Positions 6,580 through 14,417 of a stretch of 25,413 bases of DNA are shown here, piece by piece (the stretch's first letter is position 1; the number at the start of each line of letters is the position of its first letter). Below the pieces are notes generated by a model. The model searched no databases and had not been told where the DNA came from. It saw only the letters and a program-made list of their open reading frames with translations. The translations under genes and the position numbers were made by a program. This DNA comes from DYGX01 sp035325905 (GTDB taxonomy: Bacteria > Chloroflexota > Anaerolineae > Aggregatilineales > Aggregatilineaceae), in the NCBI GenBank assembly GCA_035325905.1, contig DAOKYY010000051.1, positions 1 through 25,413 on the forward strand, written 5' to 3'.

Positions 6580-7994
6580 GATGCTGAGTCGCCCCCGTCC
6601 GGCTCAACGGTGAAGGTATCGGGCGCTGGCCCGACGATCGTAAGGTCGTCGAACGCGATCACGACCGGCGCGCTGAGATCGACGCTGCTTCCGGCGGCCA
6701 GGGCGACACCGCCTTGTGAGAAATCGGCATCCCGGTAGGTAGTGACCGGCTCGGATGTCTCGCACACGCCGGTCAGGGGGTTCCACATGCTGAACGTGTT
6801 TTCCCCGGCCAGGCAGAGGGGCATCGGCTCGCCGTTGACAAAGAAGCTAAAGGCGTCGCCTTTGGCGACGATGCGGATGCTGTTGGCCGCCTCGCCGGTT
6901 GCGATCGCCCCCGACGTGCCCCACGTACTGATGTCGCGCAGCGCACCGTTTTCGCGCTTAACCAGCGAGTAATAGCCGTCCGCGCTGATAAAGAACGCGT
7001 AGTAATTGTCCTGGTCCTGGTAGCGAAACACGACGCCATACTGGTTATCGTCGGGGCCGTCGATCACACGCGCCGTGACCCGCAGGTCCATGTCGCTGAA
7101 CTTGCGATCAAGCGCCGAGAAGATCACTTCCTGCGAAACCGGCGAGGCGTGCGTGATCACCAGCGCCTGCCCCCGTACCGCCCGCTGATCGGCGTCGGGC
7201 ATTGCGCGCTCTACCTCGACGATCTGCGCTGAGTCCCGCCCGTCGTACAGGTCCCATTCGGCAGCGTCGACGCTGCCGTCAAACGTCGTGGCATAGACCA
7301 GCTCGCCTGGCGCCGGGTCCTGAACCGGGATTTCGATCACACCCGTCAACAGCGCGAGCACAATGCCGCCCGCAACCAGCGCCAGCAGCCACAGGCCCAG
7401 GCCAAGCGCCAGCGCCCAGGTCCACACCGTGACGCGCCGCCCGGCGAACAGATCGCGATGAATGACCCGGCGCGAGCCAGGCAGCGCGAAATAGACGGTG
7501 TACGCCAGCGCAAACGCCGCCTGGAGCGCCACGATTCCGGCCAGCACGCGCACAATAGTTTGCGCGGTCGCGACCGGCACGCCGGGCAGGTCCGGCTCGA
7601 GGCTCCACGCGATATACGCCAGCGGGAAGCCGAGCAGCAAGACCAGCGCCGCTACCCTCGCCGCGCGCAGCGCGCCCGCCGAGCCGGCAGCCAGCGTGCG
7701 AAACGCGGTGAATTGCAGCAGGCTCATGCCAGCCAGCAACACCGCCGCCGCGAACAGCAATTGCACATCCGCGTCGAAGATAGCGCCTGCCGCGCGGATG
7801 CGGAGATTCCAGCCGATGTCGACGTAGGTGAAGTGCAGAGTATAGAGGTAGGCCAGCAGCCCGGCGGCGGCCAGCAAGAGCACGATCCCCGCCAGCGCGA
7901 AGTGCAGCAGCATCAGCGGCAGCACGCGAGGCCGCCGCTGGCGAATTGGGCGCGACTCGCCTGCCCGGTGAAACGGTTGAATCGTCTCGGTCAT
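6576..7994 (-). CDS. Multi-pass membrane protein with C-terminal ConA-like (LamG/DUF1080-type) domain
   Basis: About 472 aa. The N-terminus is basic and cytoplasmic; about five hydrophobic helices follow (roughly 24-52, 76-97, 112-130, 143-170, 190-218). The remaining 250 residues form an external beta-rich domain with YGVVFRYQDQDNYYAFFIS and GYYSLVKRENG, resembling concanavalin-like lectin/glucanase domains of the 3-keto-disaccharide hydrolase type that are common in large Chloroflexota membrane and kinase proteins. No catalytic residues can be assigned; it may bind a glycan. I chose the ATG at 7994, as the GTG at 8051 adds a low-complexity stretch, but neither has a strong ribosome-binding site. 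Its stop overlaps the mtaB start. Specific function unknown. Confidence 0.75.
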   Translation of the reverse strand: MTETIQPFHRAGESRPIRQRRPRVLPLMLLHFALAGIVLLLAAAGLLAYLYTLHFTYVDIGWNLRIRAAGAIFDADVQLLFAAAVLLAGMSLLQFTAFRTLAAGSAGALRAARVAALVLLLGFPLAYIAWSLEPDLPGVPVATAQTIVRVLAGIVALQAAFALAYTVYFALPGSRRVIHRDLFAGRRVTVWTWALALGLGLWLLALVAGGIVLALLTGVIEIPVQDPAPGELVYATTFDGSVDAAEWDLYDGRDSAQIVEVERAMPDADQRAVRGQALVITHASPVSQEVIFSALDRKFSDMDLRVTARVIDGPDDNQYGVVFRYQDQDNYYAFFISADGYYSLVKRENGALRDISTWGTSGAIATGEAANSIRIVAKGDAFSFFVNGEPMPLCLAGENTFSMWNPLTGVCETSEPVTTYRDADFSQGGVALAAGSSVDLSAPVVIAFDDLTIVGPAPDTFTVEPDGGDSAS

Positions 7995-8099
7995 AATATT
8001 CGCCGCACCCGGGCTTCCAGGCGAGCCATCTTCAGAAAGCCCCTGCCCCACATCTCTGCCGCGTTTTCTCCGCGAAAAGCCTTCGCTCGCGCTCAGCGG

Positions 8100-9305
8100 T
8101 CAGGGCCGGGCCTCGACCGTATAGCCGAGCCGCTGAAGCGCCCGCGCCGCCCGAAGTCCGTACACATCCTCTAGACCGGCTGCGTCCAGCGCAAACCACA
8201 ACGAGTCCGCCGCGCCCTCACGATCGCCAAGCCGTTCGAGCGCCAGCCCGAAATAATACCGCGCCCGCACGGAGTCCGGCGCCATCGTCAGCGCGCGGTT
8301 GAGCGCGTCGTACGCGCGCTGGTGCTCGCCCTGCTGAAAGAGCGCCCACCCCAGACTGGCCGCGAGGTCGGCATCCTGCTCGAAGCGCGCGGCGGCAGCT
8401 TCGACGAAAGCGAATGCGGCATCGTCCGGGCGATAGCCGGAATCCACATAGAAGCGCGCGAGCAGAGCATACCAGGACGGCTCGTCAGGAGCCAACTCGA
8501 CCGCCATCCGGTACCACGGCTCGGCATCGCTGTACGCGCCAAGCAACTCCAGCGCGCTGCCGACTTCCGCCGCAAACGCGGGGCTATCGGGCGCCAGGAA
8601 GTGAGCCGCAAGAAACGCCTGGTGCGACGCGGCGTAGTCCCCCGCCGCCCGCCAGTGCAGCCCGGCGAAATAGTACCCGGCCGGCTCGCGCGGGCCAAGC
8701 GCCTGCGCGGCTTTGATGTCGGCCAGCCCGTCAAGCCCCTGCCGGTCTTTGGCGAACCCGCGATAGGCGAGCGCAGTCACGTGTAGCGGATCCGCCGCCA
8801 GCGCCGCGTCGAAAGCGTGGTGCGCCCAGGCCCACTCTCCGGCGCCCACCAGGGCGACACCGAGCGCGGTCCACCGTTCGGCCAGCGAGGCAGCCGGGTC
8901 GCGGAGCAGCGCGTCGAGCGCGGCCTGCGCCTGGGGACGCAGCGGCTCGGACACCAGCGCCCGCCGCAGCTCGTCAATAGCCGCCGGGTTGTTCGCACCG
9001 AGCAGCAGTCCACGCCAGTAATGGATCTCAGGATCGTTCGGAGAATGTTCCGCGCTAAGCGCGAGCGCGGCAGCGACACGATTCCAGTCGCGTGCGACGA
9101 TCAGCTCGCGCAGCGCATCGCGATCATCGGGCGCGAGTGGCGAGGGGGTAGCGGTGACTTGCGCGGTGCCGCGCGCTGGGATTGTTTGGAGCATCACCAG
9201 GGAGGCGGCGAGGAGCGTCGCGCCGCACAGCACAATGCGGGCGATCACCGCCGCTGGTGAGGAACGCGCTCCGCCGTTCAGAAACAAATTACCCACGAAG
9301 TACAC
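8100..9305 (-). CDS. Secreted or membrane-anchored TPR-repeat protein
   Basis: About 401 aa. One hydrophobic segment (about 19-40) acts as a signal anchor, followed by a Pro/Thr linker and then Ala-rich helical repeats of about 34 residues to the C-terminus. Several carry TPR signatures, for example ALGWALFQQGEHQRAYDALNRA and YYFGLALERLGDREGAADSL-like units. TPR domains hold proteins together and have no reaction of their own. A GTG at 9305 overlaps the response-regulator stop by one base (TAGTG), so I take it as the start; the frame stays open much further upstream, but that stretch lies antisense-frame to the regulator and is not protein-like. A GTG at 9296 is an alternative. Confidence 0.8.
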   Translation of the reverse strand: MYFVGNLFLNGGARSSPAAVIARIVLCGATLLAASLVMLQTIPARGTAQVTATPSPLAPDDRDALRELIVARDWNRVAAALALSAEHSPNDPEIHYWRGLLLGANNPAAIDELRRALVSEPLRPQAQAALDALLRDPAASLAERWTALGVALVGAGEWAWAHHAFDAALAADPLHVTALAYRGFAKDRQGLDGLADIKAAQALGPREPAGYYFAGLHWRAAGDYAASHQAFLAAHFLAPDSPAFAAEVGSALELLGAYSDAEPWYRMAVELAPDEPSWYALLARFYVDSGYRPDDAAFAFVEAAAARFEQDADLAASLGWALFQQGEHQRAYDALNRALTMAPDSVRARYYFGLALERLGDREGAADSLWFALDAAGLEDVYGLRAARALQRLGYTVEARP

Positions 9306-9727
9306 TACAGGCTGATCGCGTCGGGATCCAGCCGCAGGGCCGCCGCCACAGTGGAGCGGATCGCAGCCATCGTACAGGTCTTGACCAGGTACCCATCGAC
9401 CCCTTGCAGCTTGCCCATCAGCCGGCTCGCGGGATCGCCATGCGACGTGAGCACGATAATCACCGGCGCGTCGCCGCCCCGATATGTGTCCTTGCGCAAC
9501 GCGTCCAGCAAGCGCCACCCGTCCATATCAGGCAGCCCGATGTCGAGCAGGATCAGGTCGGGCCGAAAACGAGCGACCGCCCGCAGCGCATCCCCGGCCA
9601 GTGTCACATGATTCACTTCCGCGCCAAGACGGCCCAGCGCAAGGCGCACCAGTTCGGCAAACTCGACGGTATCTTCCACGATTAAGATGCGTGCGGGGAG
9701 TTTTGCGGCCAAAATGACTATCCTCAC
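9305..9727 (-). CDS. Stand-alone response regulator (CheY-like receiver)
   Basis: 140 aa consisting of a single receiver domain with no output domain. All key residues are seen: acidic pair E18-D19, phospho-acceptor D62 (LLDIGLPDMDGW), T94 and K116. It should be phosphorylated by a histidine kinase, which is not in the window, and act by protein contact. A GTG at 9727 is taken as start; a TTG at 9712 with GAGG about 9 bases ahead is a real alternative giving 135 aa. It is first in a run with the TPR protein (1-bp overlap), the membrane ConA-like protein, mtaB and HIT, and is divergent from ftsK. Confidence 0.88.
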   Translation of the reverse strand: MRIVILAAKLPARILIVEDTVEFAELVRLALGRLGAEVNHVTLAGDALRAVARFRPDLILLDIGLPDMDGWRLLDALRKDTYRGGDAPVIIVLTSHGDPASRLMGKLQGVDGYLVKTCTMAAIRSTVAAALRLDPDAISL

Positions 9728-9911
9728 CGTGCCAGATCGCAGGCTGCTGCGGGCGCCATTCTAACATGGCCCGCCTCAAAAAACAGTGTACACTACACAC
9801 GCGCTGGCGCCGGACTGCAAACCCTGCCCAATCCGGGCCAAGTGCGCTATGGTATGGTATGATCTATCACACTTTCATGACACGCAAGCACGGCAGACAA
9901 GGGTGCGATTG
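9728..9911. promoter_or_regulatory. Divergent promoter region between the response regulator and ftsK
   Basis: No gene is seen here. Towards the response regulator there is a -10-like TAGAAT (minus strand, 9763-9758) with a poor -35. Towards ftsK there is a repeated TATGG-TATGG-TATGAT stretch (9849-9863) that contains -10-like hexamers, again with a poor -35. A perfect 10-bp palindrome AGTGTACACT (9785-9794) lies between them and could be an operator. The ftsK start has AAGGG eight bases ahead. Confidence 0.35.
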
Positions 9912-12761
9912 ATGCCCAAGAAGGAGACCGCCCACGGCGGTCGTCTTACGTCCGCGGCCCCGGCCAAATCGGGCCGCCCAAAGCCGCAGCAGCGCGCGGG
10001 CAAGCCTGCCCAGGCGGTCCCGAAGCCATCCCGGCCGGCGGGCAAAGCGACGCGCGCCGAGCCGCCGAAACAGACGGCGAAGACTGATCCTAAGGCGTCT
10101 GCGTCTAAGGCGCGCGCCCGCAAAACAGCCAACACGCGGGGCGCGATCGGCAAGCATGAGACGACCGCCCAGCATTTCGCCGCGTGGTCGGCATCGGTCC
10201 GGCACAACCTGAAGGACCCGGCGTTCTGGCAAAGGATGCGGTCGCACCTGCCCCCCTGGGCCGACGAGCTTGGCGCGCTGTTGTTGATCGTGGCGGGGGT
10301 CATCGCGCTGACCGCCCTGTTCAACTCGACTTCCGAAGCGGCGCTGGCCGTTGCGCTCTCCACCGGGCTGCGCAGGTTGTTCGGAGTCGGCGCGTTCGTT
10401 GTCGCGTTGGGAGTCCTGGCAACCGGTGTCGCCCTGCTCTTGCCCAAGTTTGGTATTCAGCCACGCTTCGGCTGGCTGCGCGTTGTAGCGTTCGAGATCG
10501 CCTTCGCGGCGTGGACGGCGCTGCTCCACATCGCCGCGAACGACCCGGAGCCGCGCGTCCTCGCCAGCGAGGGCGGCGGCGGGGGCTACCTCGGCTGGGC
10601 GCTCAGCGAGCTGGGTCTTGGGCTGGGGCGGACTGCGGCGGTTCTGCTCTTTACCGTCCTCCTGCTTGCCGGCCTGATCCTGGCGACGGGGCTACGCGGG
10701 CGTCACGTGCTGCGCGCGAACGTCTGGTTGCAGGGCAGAGTCCGCGCCGCGCTGGACCGGCTGAATGCCCCACCCGACGATCCGCGTCTCGCTGCCCCGG
10801 AGCAACCTGGCGCCGGGCCGCTCGACCGGCCAGACCTGCCGGGTGGCGCGCGGATTCCGTACAGCCGCCCTTCGATCGTGCCGCGCGAAAACGGCGAGGC
10901 CGAGTCCCCGGCGCTCCCCGACCGCTGGACCGCGCCGATTAAGCCGCCAGAACCCGGAGCCGGCGCGCCGCCCAGCCCGGACGCGCGACGGAAGAGCAAC
11001 GGGTCGGGGGGCGGCCTGTCCAAAAGCGAGCGCATGAGGCTGATCGCGGACCTGCGCGACAGCATGGGCGCCTCCAACGGGCGCAGCCTGGTCGCACCAG
11101 GCGAGCCAGGCGAGCGGCCGTCCATCGTCCCGCGATTGCCTGAGGTGAATAGCCGCCCTGCCTCCAGCGGATCACCTGCCGCCGCCAGCCAGATCGAGCC
11201 GGGCGAGCGTTACTTTACGGTCGCGGACTTTCAGGATGCGAAGAAGATCGGCGAGCGCGACCCGTTGCTGCCCCCTCTGGACCTGCTCAGCGACACCGAG
11301 CTGAACAAGCCGACCGAAGAAGAGGTCAACACCAACGCGCGCATCATCAAGAATACGCTGCTTGACTTCGACGTTGAGGTCGAGGTGATCGATGTGAAGG
11401 TCGGCCCGACCGTCACGCAGTACGCCGTGTCGCCATACACCGAATCGGTCAGCGCCGACGGCGAGACGGTGCTCAACCGCGTCCGCGTCAGCCAGATCGC
11501 GAACCTGAACGGCGACCTCGCCCTGGCGCTGTCGGCCAAGCGCCTCCGCATCCAGGCGCCGGTGCCGGGCCATGCGTATGTCGGCGTCGAGGTGCCGAAC
11601 CGCCAGCCGAGCACGGTCGCGCTGCGCCCGGTCATCGAGTCCGAGGCGTACTATCGCAAGCGCGAGCGGCCTCTCGCGCTCCCGCTGGGCCGGGACGTAT
11701 CCGGCGAGCCGTTCGTGGCGGACCTGGCGACCATGCCGCACTTGCTGATCGCGGGAACCACCGGCTCCGGCAAGTCGATCATGCTGGCGGCGATGACGGC
11801 CTCGTTCGTGCTGAACAACTCGCCGGAGCGGCTCAAGCTGGTGCTGCTCGATCCCAAGATGGTCGAGCTGTCGCGCTTCAACGGGCTGCCGCACCTGCTC
11901 GGCCCGGTCGAGACCGAGCTGGACCGGATCATCGAGGTCTTGCGCTGGGCGACGCGCGAAATGGACCGGCGCTATAAGCTGCTGGAGCAGGAAGCGGCGC
12001 GTAACATCGAGATCTACAACCGCGCGCTCGGCAAGCGCCGCCAGAGCGAGCACCTGCCCTACATCGTGATCATTATCGACGAGATCGGCGACCTGATGAT
12101 GCAGCGCCCGGACGAGACCGAGCGCGCTCTGACCCGGCTGGCCCAGATGGCGCGCGCCGTCGGAATGCACCTGATGGTCGCCACCCAGCGACCCAGCGTG
12201 GACGTGATTACCGGATTGATCAAGGCGAACTTCCCGGCGCGGGTCTCGTTCGCGGTCGCGTCGTCCGTAGATTCGCGCGTCATCCTCGATCACGGGGGCG
12301 CCGAGAGCCTGATGGGGCGCGGCGATATGCTTTTCCTGGGGCCGGACGCCGCCGGGCCGCGCCGCCTGCAAGGCTGCTATATCTCGGATGAAGAGGTCAA
12401 CGCAGTGGTCGAATACTGGGCGCGCTGGCATGAGGACGCGCTCCGCGACGGGCGCGCCGAGCCGCGCGGGATGCCGCCGTGGGAGCGCGGCCTGACGCGG
12501 CGTGAGGTGCTGTCCGAAACCGATCCGATGCTCGAAGAAGCGATCGCGGTCGTCATCGCGGAGCAGGAAGCGTCGGCTTCGCTGATCCAGCGCCGCCTGG
12601 GGCTGGGCTACCCGCGCGCGGCGCGCATCATGGACCTGCTGCACCAACTGGGCATCATCGGCGAGGCGACCAGCGGTGGCCGCACGCGCGAGGTGCTGGT
12701 CAAGCCGGGCGCCGACCCGTTCAGGAAGATCGTCGATCAGCGCCTGGAAGACAAGGATTAG
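9912..12761 (+). CDS. ftsK: DNA translocase FtsK/SpoIIIE
   Basis: About 950 aa. The first 85 residues are Lys/Pro/Ala-rich and disordered. Four transmembrane helices (about 116-265) follow, then a Pro/Ser-rich linker (to about 425), then the motor: alpha/beta domains with Walker A GTTGSGKS (615-622) and Walker B IIIIDEIGD (D723-E724). The C-terminal gamma winged helix (SLIQRRLGLGYPRAARIMDLL-type) reads polarity sequences on DNA. The protein is a septal ATPase that pumps chromosome ends and aids dimer resolution. The ATG at 9912 is chosen because the upstream in-frame extension from 9786 runs through the promoter region. Length and all motifs are normal for the family. Confidence 0.95.
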   Translation: MPKKETAHGGRLTSAAPAKSGRPKPQQRAGKPAQAVPKPSRPAGKATRAEPPKQTAKTDPKASASKARARKTANTRGAIGKHETTAQHFAAWSASVRHNLKDPAFWQRMRSHLPPWADELGALLLIVAGVIALTALFNSTSEAALAVALSTGLRRLFGVGAFVVALGVLATGVALLLPKFGIQPRFGWLRVVAFEIAFAAWTALLHIAANDPEPRVLASEGGGGGYLGWALSELGLGLGRTAAVLLFTVLLLAGLILATGLRGRHVLRANVWLQGRVRAALDRLNAPPDDPRLAAPEQPGAGPLDRPDLPGGARIPYSRPSIVPRENGEAESPALPDRWTAPIKPPEPGAGAPPSPDARRKSNGSGGGLSKSERMRLIADLRDSMGASNGRSLVAPGEPGERPSIVPRLPEVNSRPASSGSPAAASQIEPGERYFTVADFQDAKKIGERDPLLPPLDLLSDTELNKPTEEEVNTNARIIKNTLLDFDVEVEVIDVKVGPTVTQYAVSPYTESVSADGETVLNRVRVSQIANLNGDLALALSAKRLRIQAPVPGHAYVGVEVPNRQPSTVALRPVIESEAYYRKRERPLALPLGRDVSGEPFVADLATMPHLLIAGTTGSGKSIMLAAMTASFVLNNSPERLKLVLLDPKMVELSRFNGLPHLLGPVETELDRIIEVLRWATREMDRRYKLLEQEAARNIEIYNRALGKRRQSEHLPYIVIIIDEIGDLMMQRPDETERALTRLAQMARAVGMHLMVATQRPSVDVITGLIKANFPARVSFAVASSVDSRVILDHGGAESLMGRGDMLFLGPDAAGPRRLQGCYISDEEVNAVVEYWARWHEDALRDGRAEPRGMPPWERGLTRREVLSETDPMLEEAIAVVIAEQEASASLIQRRLGLGYPRAARIMDLLHQLGIIGEATSGGRTREVLVKPGADPFRKIVDQRLEDKD

Positions 12762-12765
12762 CTGG

Positions 12766-12820
12766 CCCCGCCGGTTAGCCGTGCGCGCTGGCCTCGCGCG
12801 CCCCGCTTACACCGGCGGGG
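12766..12820. other. Long nested inverted repeat between ftsK and rpe
   Basis: A perfect 10-bp stem, CCCCGCCGGT (12766-12775) with ACCGGCGGGG (12811-12820), encloses a second perfect stem GCGCGC/GCGCGC (12783-12788 and 12796-12801, 7-nt loop). No T-tract follows, so it is not a standard intrinsic terminator; it may be an mRNA structure or processing site ahead of the rpe ribosome-binding site (AAGGAG at 12831). Confidence 0.5.
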
Positions 12821-12842
12821 CGTTCCCTGCAAGGAGATGTCT

Positions 12843-13508
12843 GTGTCCGCACCGATTCGCATCGCGCCGTCGATTCTGGCCGCCGATTTCACCCGCCTTG
12901 GAGAGCAAATCGCCGCCGTCGAAGCCGCTGGCGCCGACTACATCCACATCGACATCATGGATGGGCGCTTCGTCCCGAACATCACGATGGGGCCGCTGAT
13001 CGTCGCCGCCGCGCGCCGCGTGACCCGCCTGCCCCTCGACGTGCACCTGATGATCGTCGAGCCGGAGAAGCACATTCAAGCGTTCGCGGACGCCGGGGCG
13101 AACCTGATTTCGGTGCATGTCGAAGCCTGCCCGCACCTGCACCGCGTCGTGCAGCAAATCCGCGAGGCAGGCGTGCGTCCGGCGGTGGTGCTCAACCCGC
13201 ACACTCCCGCTGTTGCGATTAAGGAAATTCTGCCGTTTGTCGATATGGTGCTGGCGATGACGGTCAACCCCGGCTTTGGCGGGCAATCATTTATCCCGGA
13301 GACGCTGCCCAAGCTGCGCGAGATTCACCGGATGATCGAGGCCGCCGGGCGCGAGATCGATCTGGAAGTCGATGGCGGGATAGACGCGCACACAGCGCCG
13401 CAGGTCGTGGCGCACGGCGCGAACGTGCTGGTCGCCGGGACGGCGATCTTCGGCGCGCCAGAAGGAATCGCCGCGGCGATGGCGGCGATCCGTGCGGCGC
13501 TACGCTGA
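12843..13508 (+). CDS. rpe: Ribulose-phosphate 3-epimerase
   Basis: 221 aa, a complete TIM-barrel epimerase that interconverts ribulose-5-phosphate and xylulose-5-phosphate (pentose phosphate pathway or Calvin cycle), with a metal ion. Visible motifs: APSILAADF at the N-terminus, HIDIMDGRFVPNITMG (active-site His and Asp), HLMI, MTVNPGFGGQ, and EVDGGI near the C-terminus. The start is decided by the ribosome-binding site: AAGGAG (12831-12836) directly abuts an ATG at 12837, which is too close, whereas the GTG at 12843 has ideal 6-nt spacing. rpe next to rpmB, asp23 and fakA is a recurring arrangement in Firmicutes-like gene clusters. Confidence 0.95.
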   Translation: MSAPIRIAPSILAADFTRLGEQIAAVEAAGADYIHIDIMDGRFVPNITMGPLIVAAARRVTRLPLDVHLMIVEPEKHIQAFADAGANLISVHVEACPHLHRVVQQIREAGVRPAVVLNPHTPAVAIKEILPFVDMVLAMTVNPGFGGQSFIPETLPKLREIHRMIEAAGREIDLEVDGGIDAHTAPQVVAHGANVLVAGTAIFGAPEGIAAAMAAIRAALR

Positions 13509-13532
13509 GGGCGCATTCCGACGCATTGGAGA

Positions 13533-13558
13533 ACACAAAAAGCCAGCTTGCGCTGGCT
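13533..13558 (-). terminator. Intrinsic terminator of rpmB
   Basis: On the minus strand a perfect 7-bp stem AGCCAGC/GCTGGCT with GCAA loop (13558-13541) is followed by TTTTTGTG. The plus-strand reading has no T-tract, so it does not serve rpe. Confidence 0.75.
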
Positions 13559-13612
13559 CTCGTGGATCATCGTCACCGTTCTCGCGCCTTTCGAGCGCGG
13601 AAACAGCCGCAC

Positions 13613-13804
13613 TCAGTCGATCTTGGCGTCCTTGCTCAGCGTGCGAATGCACTTGGTGCACAAATTCTTGCTCACCAGGCGCCCGTTTTCCAGGATTTTA
13701 ATGCGCTGAATATTCGGCAAGAACTGTCGCTTCGTGCGCCGGTTCGAGTGACTGACGTTGTGTCCGAATTGCGGCGTCTTGCCGCACACTTCGCACTTAG
13801 CCAT
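13613..13804 (-). CDS. rpmB: 50S ribosomal protein L28
   Basis: A 63-aa L28 of the zinc-ribbon (C+) type: C4-x2-C7 and C49-x2-C52 are the expected metal ligands. The stretch GHNVSHSNRRTKR is the family signature. L28 sits in the large subunit near the E site. The ATG at 13804 has GAGG 8 bases ahead; the longer frame to 13873 extends into the promoter and is rejected. The gene is alone on the minus strand, with its own promoter (13845-13873) and terminator (13533-13558), between rpe and asp23. Confidence 0.96.
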   Translation of the reverse strand: MAKCEVCGKTPQFGHNVSHSNRRTKRQFLPNIQRIKILENGRLVSKNLCTKCIRTLSKDAKID

Positions 13805-13844
13805 GAGAGATACCTCGGGCATTCTGCTCAAATAGACGGGGGTC

Positions 13845-13873
13845 ATGCTACCACAGCGGCGGGGGTTAAGCAA
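13845..13873 (-). promoter_or_regulatory. Promoter of rpmB
   Basis: On the minus strand, -35 TTGCTT (13873-13868) and -10 TAGCAT (13850-13845) with 17-bp spacing, placing the start near 13838, about 34 nt before the rpmB ATG. On the plus strand a -10-like TAGAAT at 13954-13959 may serve asp23, but its -35 is poor. The rest of 13874-14045 holds nothing that I recognise. Confidence 0.5.
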
Positions 13874-14045
13874 GGGTTATTTCGGGCAATACGCGCCCGG
13901 CGGCGCCCGGAGTTGCGCGGCCACCTGCCCTGGTATTCAGGCGGCATGGCGGATAGAATAGGGGCCACCCTGGCGCCGCGACCGGCCGTCGCGCTGCCCG
14001 GGCGCTCGTGACTCCGTACACCCGCGAGACGGAAGCGACAGACGA

Positions 14046-14402
14046 ATGACGATCAGCGAAACGCCACACGGAATCATCGAGATCTCCTCCAACGCGATTG
14101 CGACTCTGGCAAGCCATGCCGCGCTCCAGACCTATGGCGTCGTCGGGATGGCGTCCGCCAATTTCGCGTCTGATATTGCCGCGAGCATTACCCGCGATCC
14201 GAACCGGGGTATTCAGGTGCGCCAGGAAGAATCGCAGGTCGTGATCGACGTGTACGTCATCATCGAGTACGGCACGCGCATCGCGTCGGTTGCGAACAGC
14301 CTGATCAACGCGGTGCGCTATACCGTCGAGCAGAGTATCGGCGTTCCGGTCGGGCAGGTCAACGTTCACGTTCAGGGGCTGCGCGTTAGCCGCGACAAAT
14401 AA
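14046..14402 (+). CDS. Asp23/Gls24 family protein (YloU-like)
   Basis: 118 aa covering the whole Asp23/DUF322 domain: an N-terminal GIIEISSNAIATLASHAAL segment, a central beta region with QVVIDVYVIIEYGTRI, and a C-terminal VNVHVQGLRV strand. In Gram-positive bacteria these small proteins are cell-envelope-associated and expressed under alkaline or envelope stress; the small YloU type is nearly always next to the fatty-acid kinase gene yloV/fakA, as here (15-bp gap). The molecular function is not known. The ATG at 14046 starts where the family usually starts. Confidence 0.9.
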   Translation: MTISETPHGIIEISSNAIATLASHAALQTYGVVGMASANFASDIAASITRDPNRGIQVRQEESQVVIDVYVIIEYGTRIASVANSLINAVRYTVEQSIGVPVGQVNVHVQGLRVSRDK

Positions 14403-14417
14403 GGTGCATTTCCGCTC

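Noticed and set aside
9306..9518. Upstream extension of the TPR gene across the response regulator
   Set aside because: The stretch lies in another frame of the receiver gene and has shadow-like composition; a GTG at 9305 overlapping the regulator stop is the natural start.
12837..12839. ATG as the start of rpe
   Set aside because: The AAGGAG ribosome-binding site touches it with zero spacing; the GTG six bases on has correct spacing.
13541..13558. Terminator for rpe on the plus strand
   Set aside because: The stem is followed by CTCGTGG rather than T residues in that direction; only the minus-strand reading has the T-tract.
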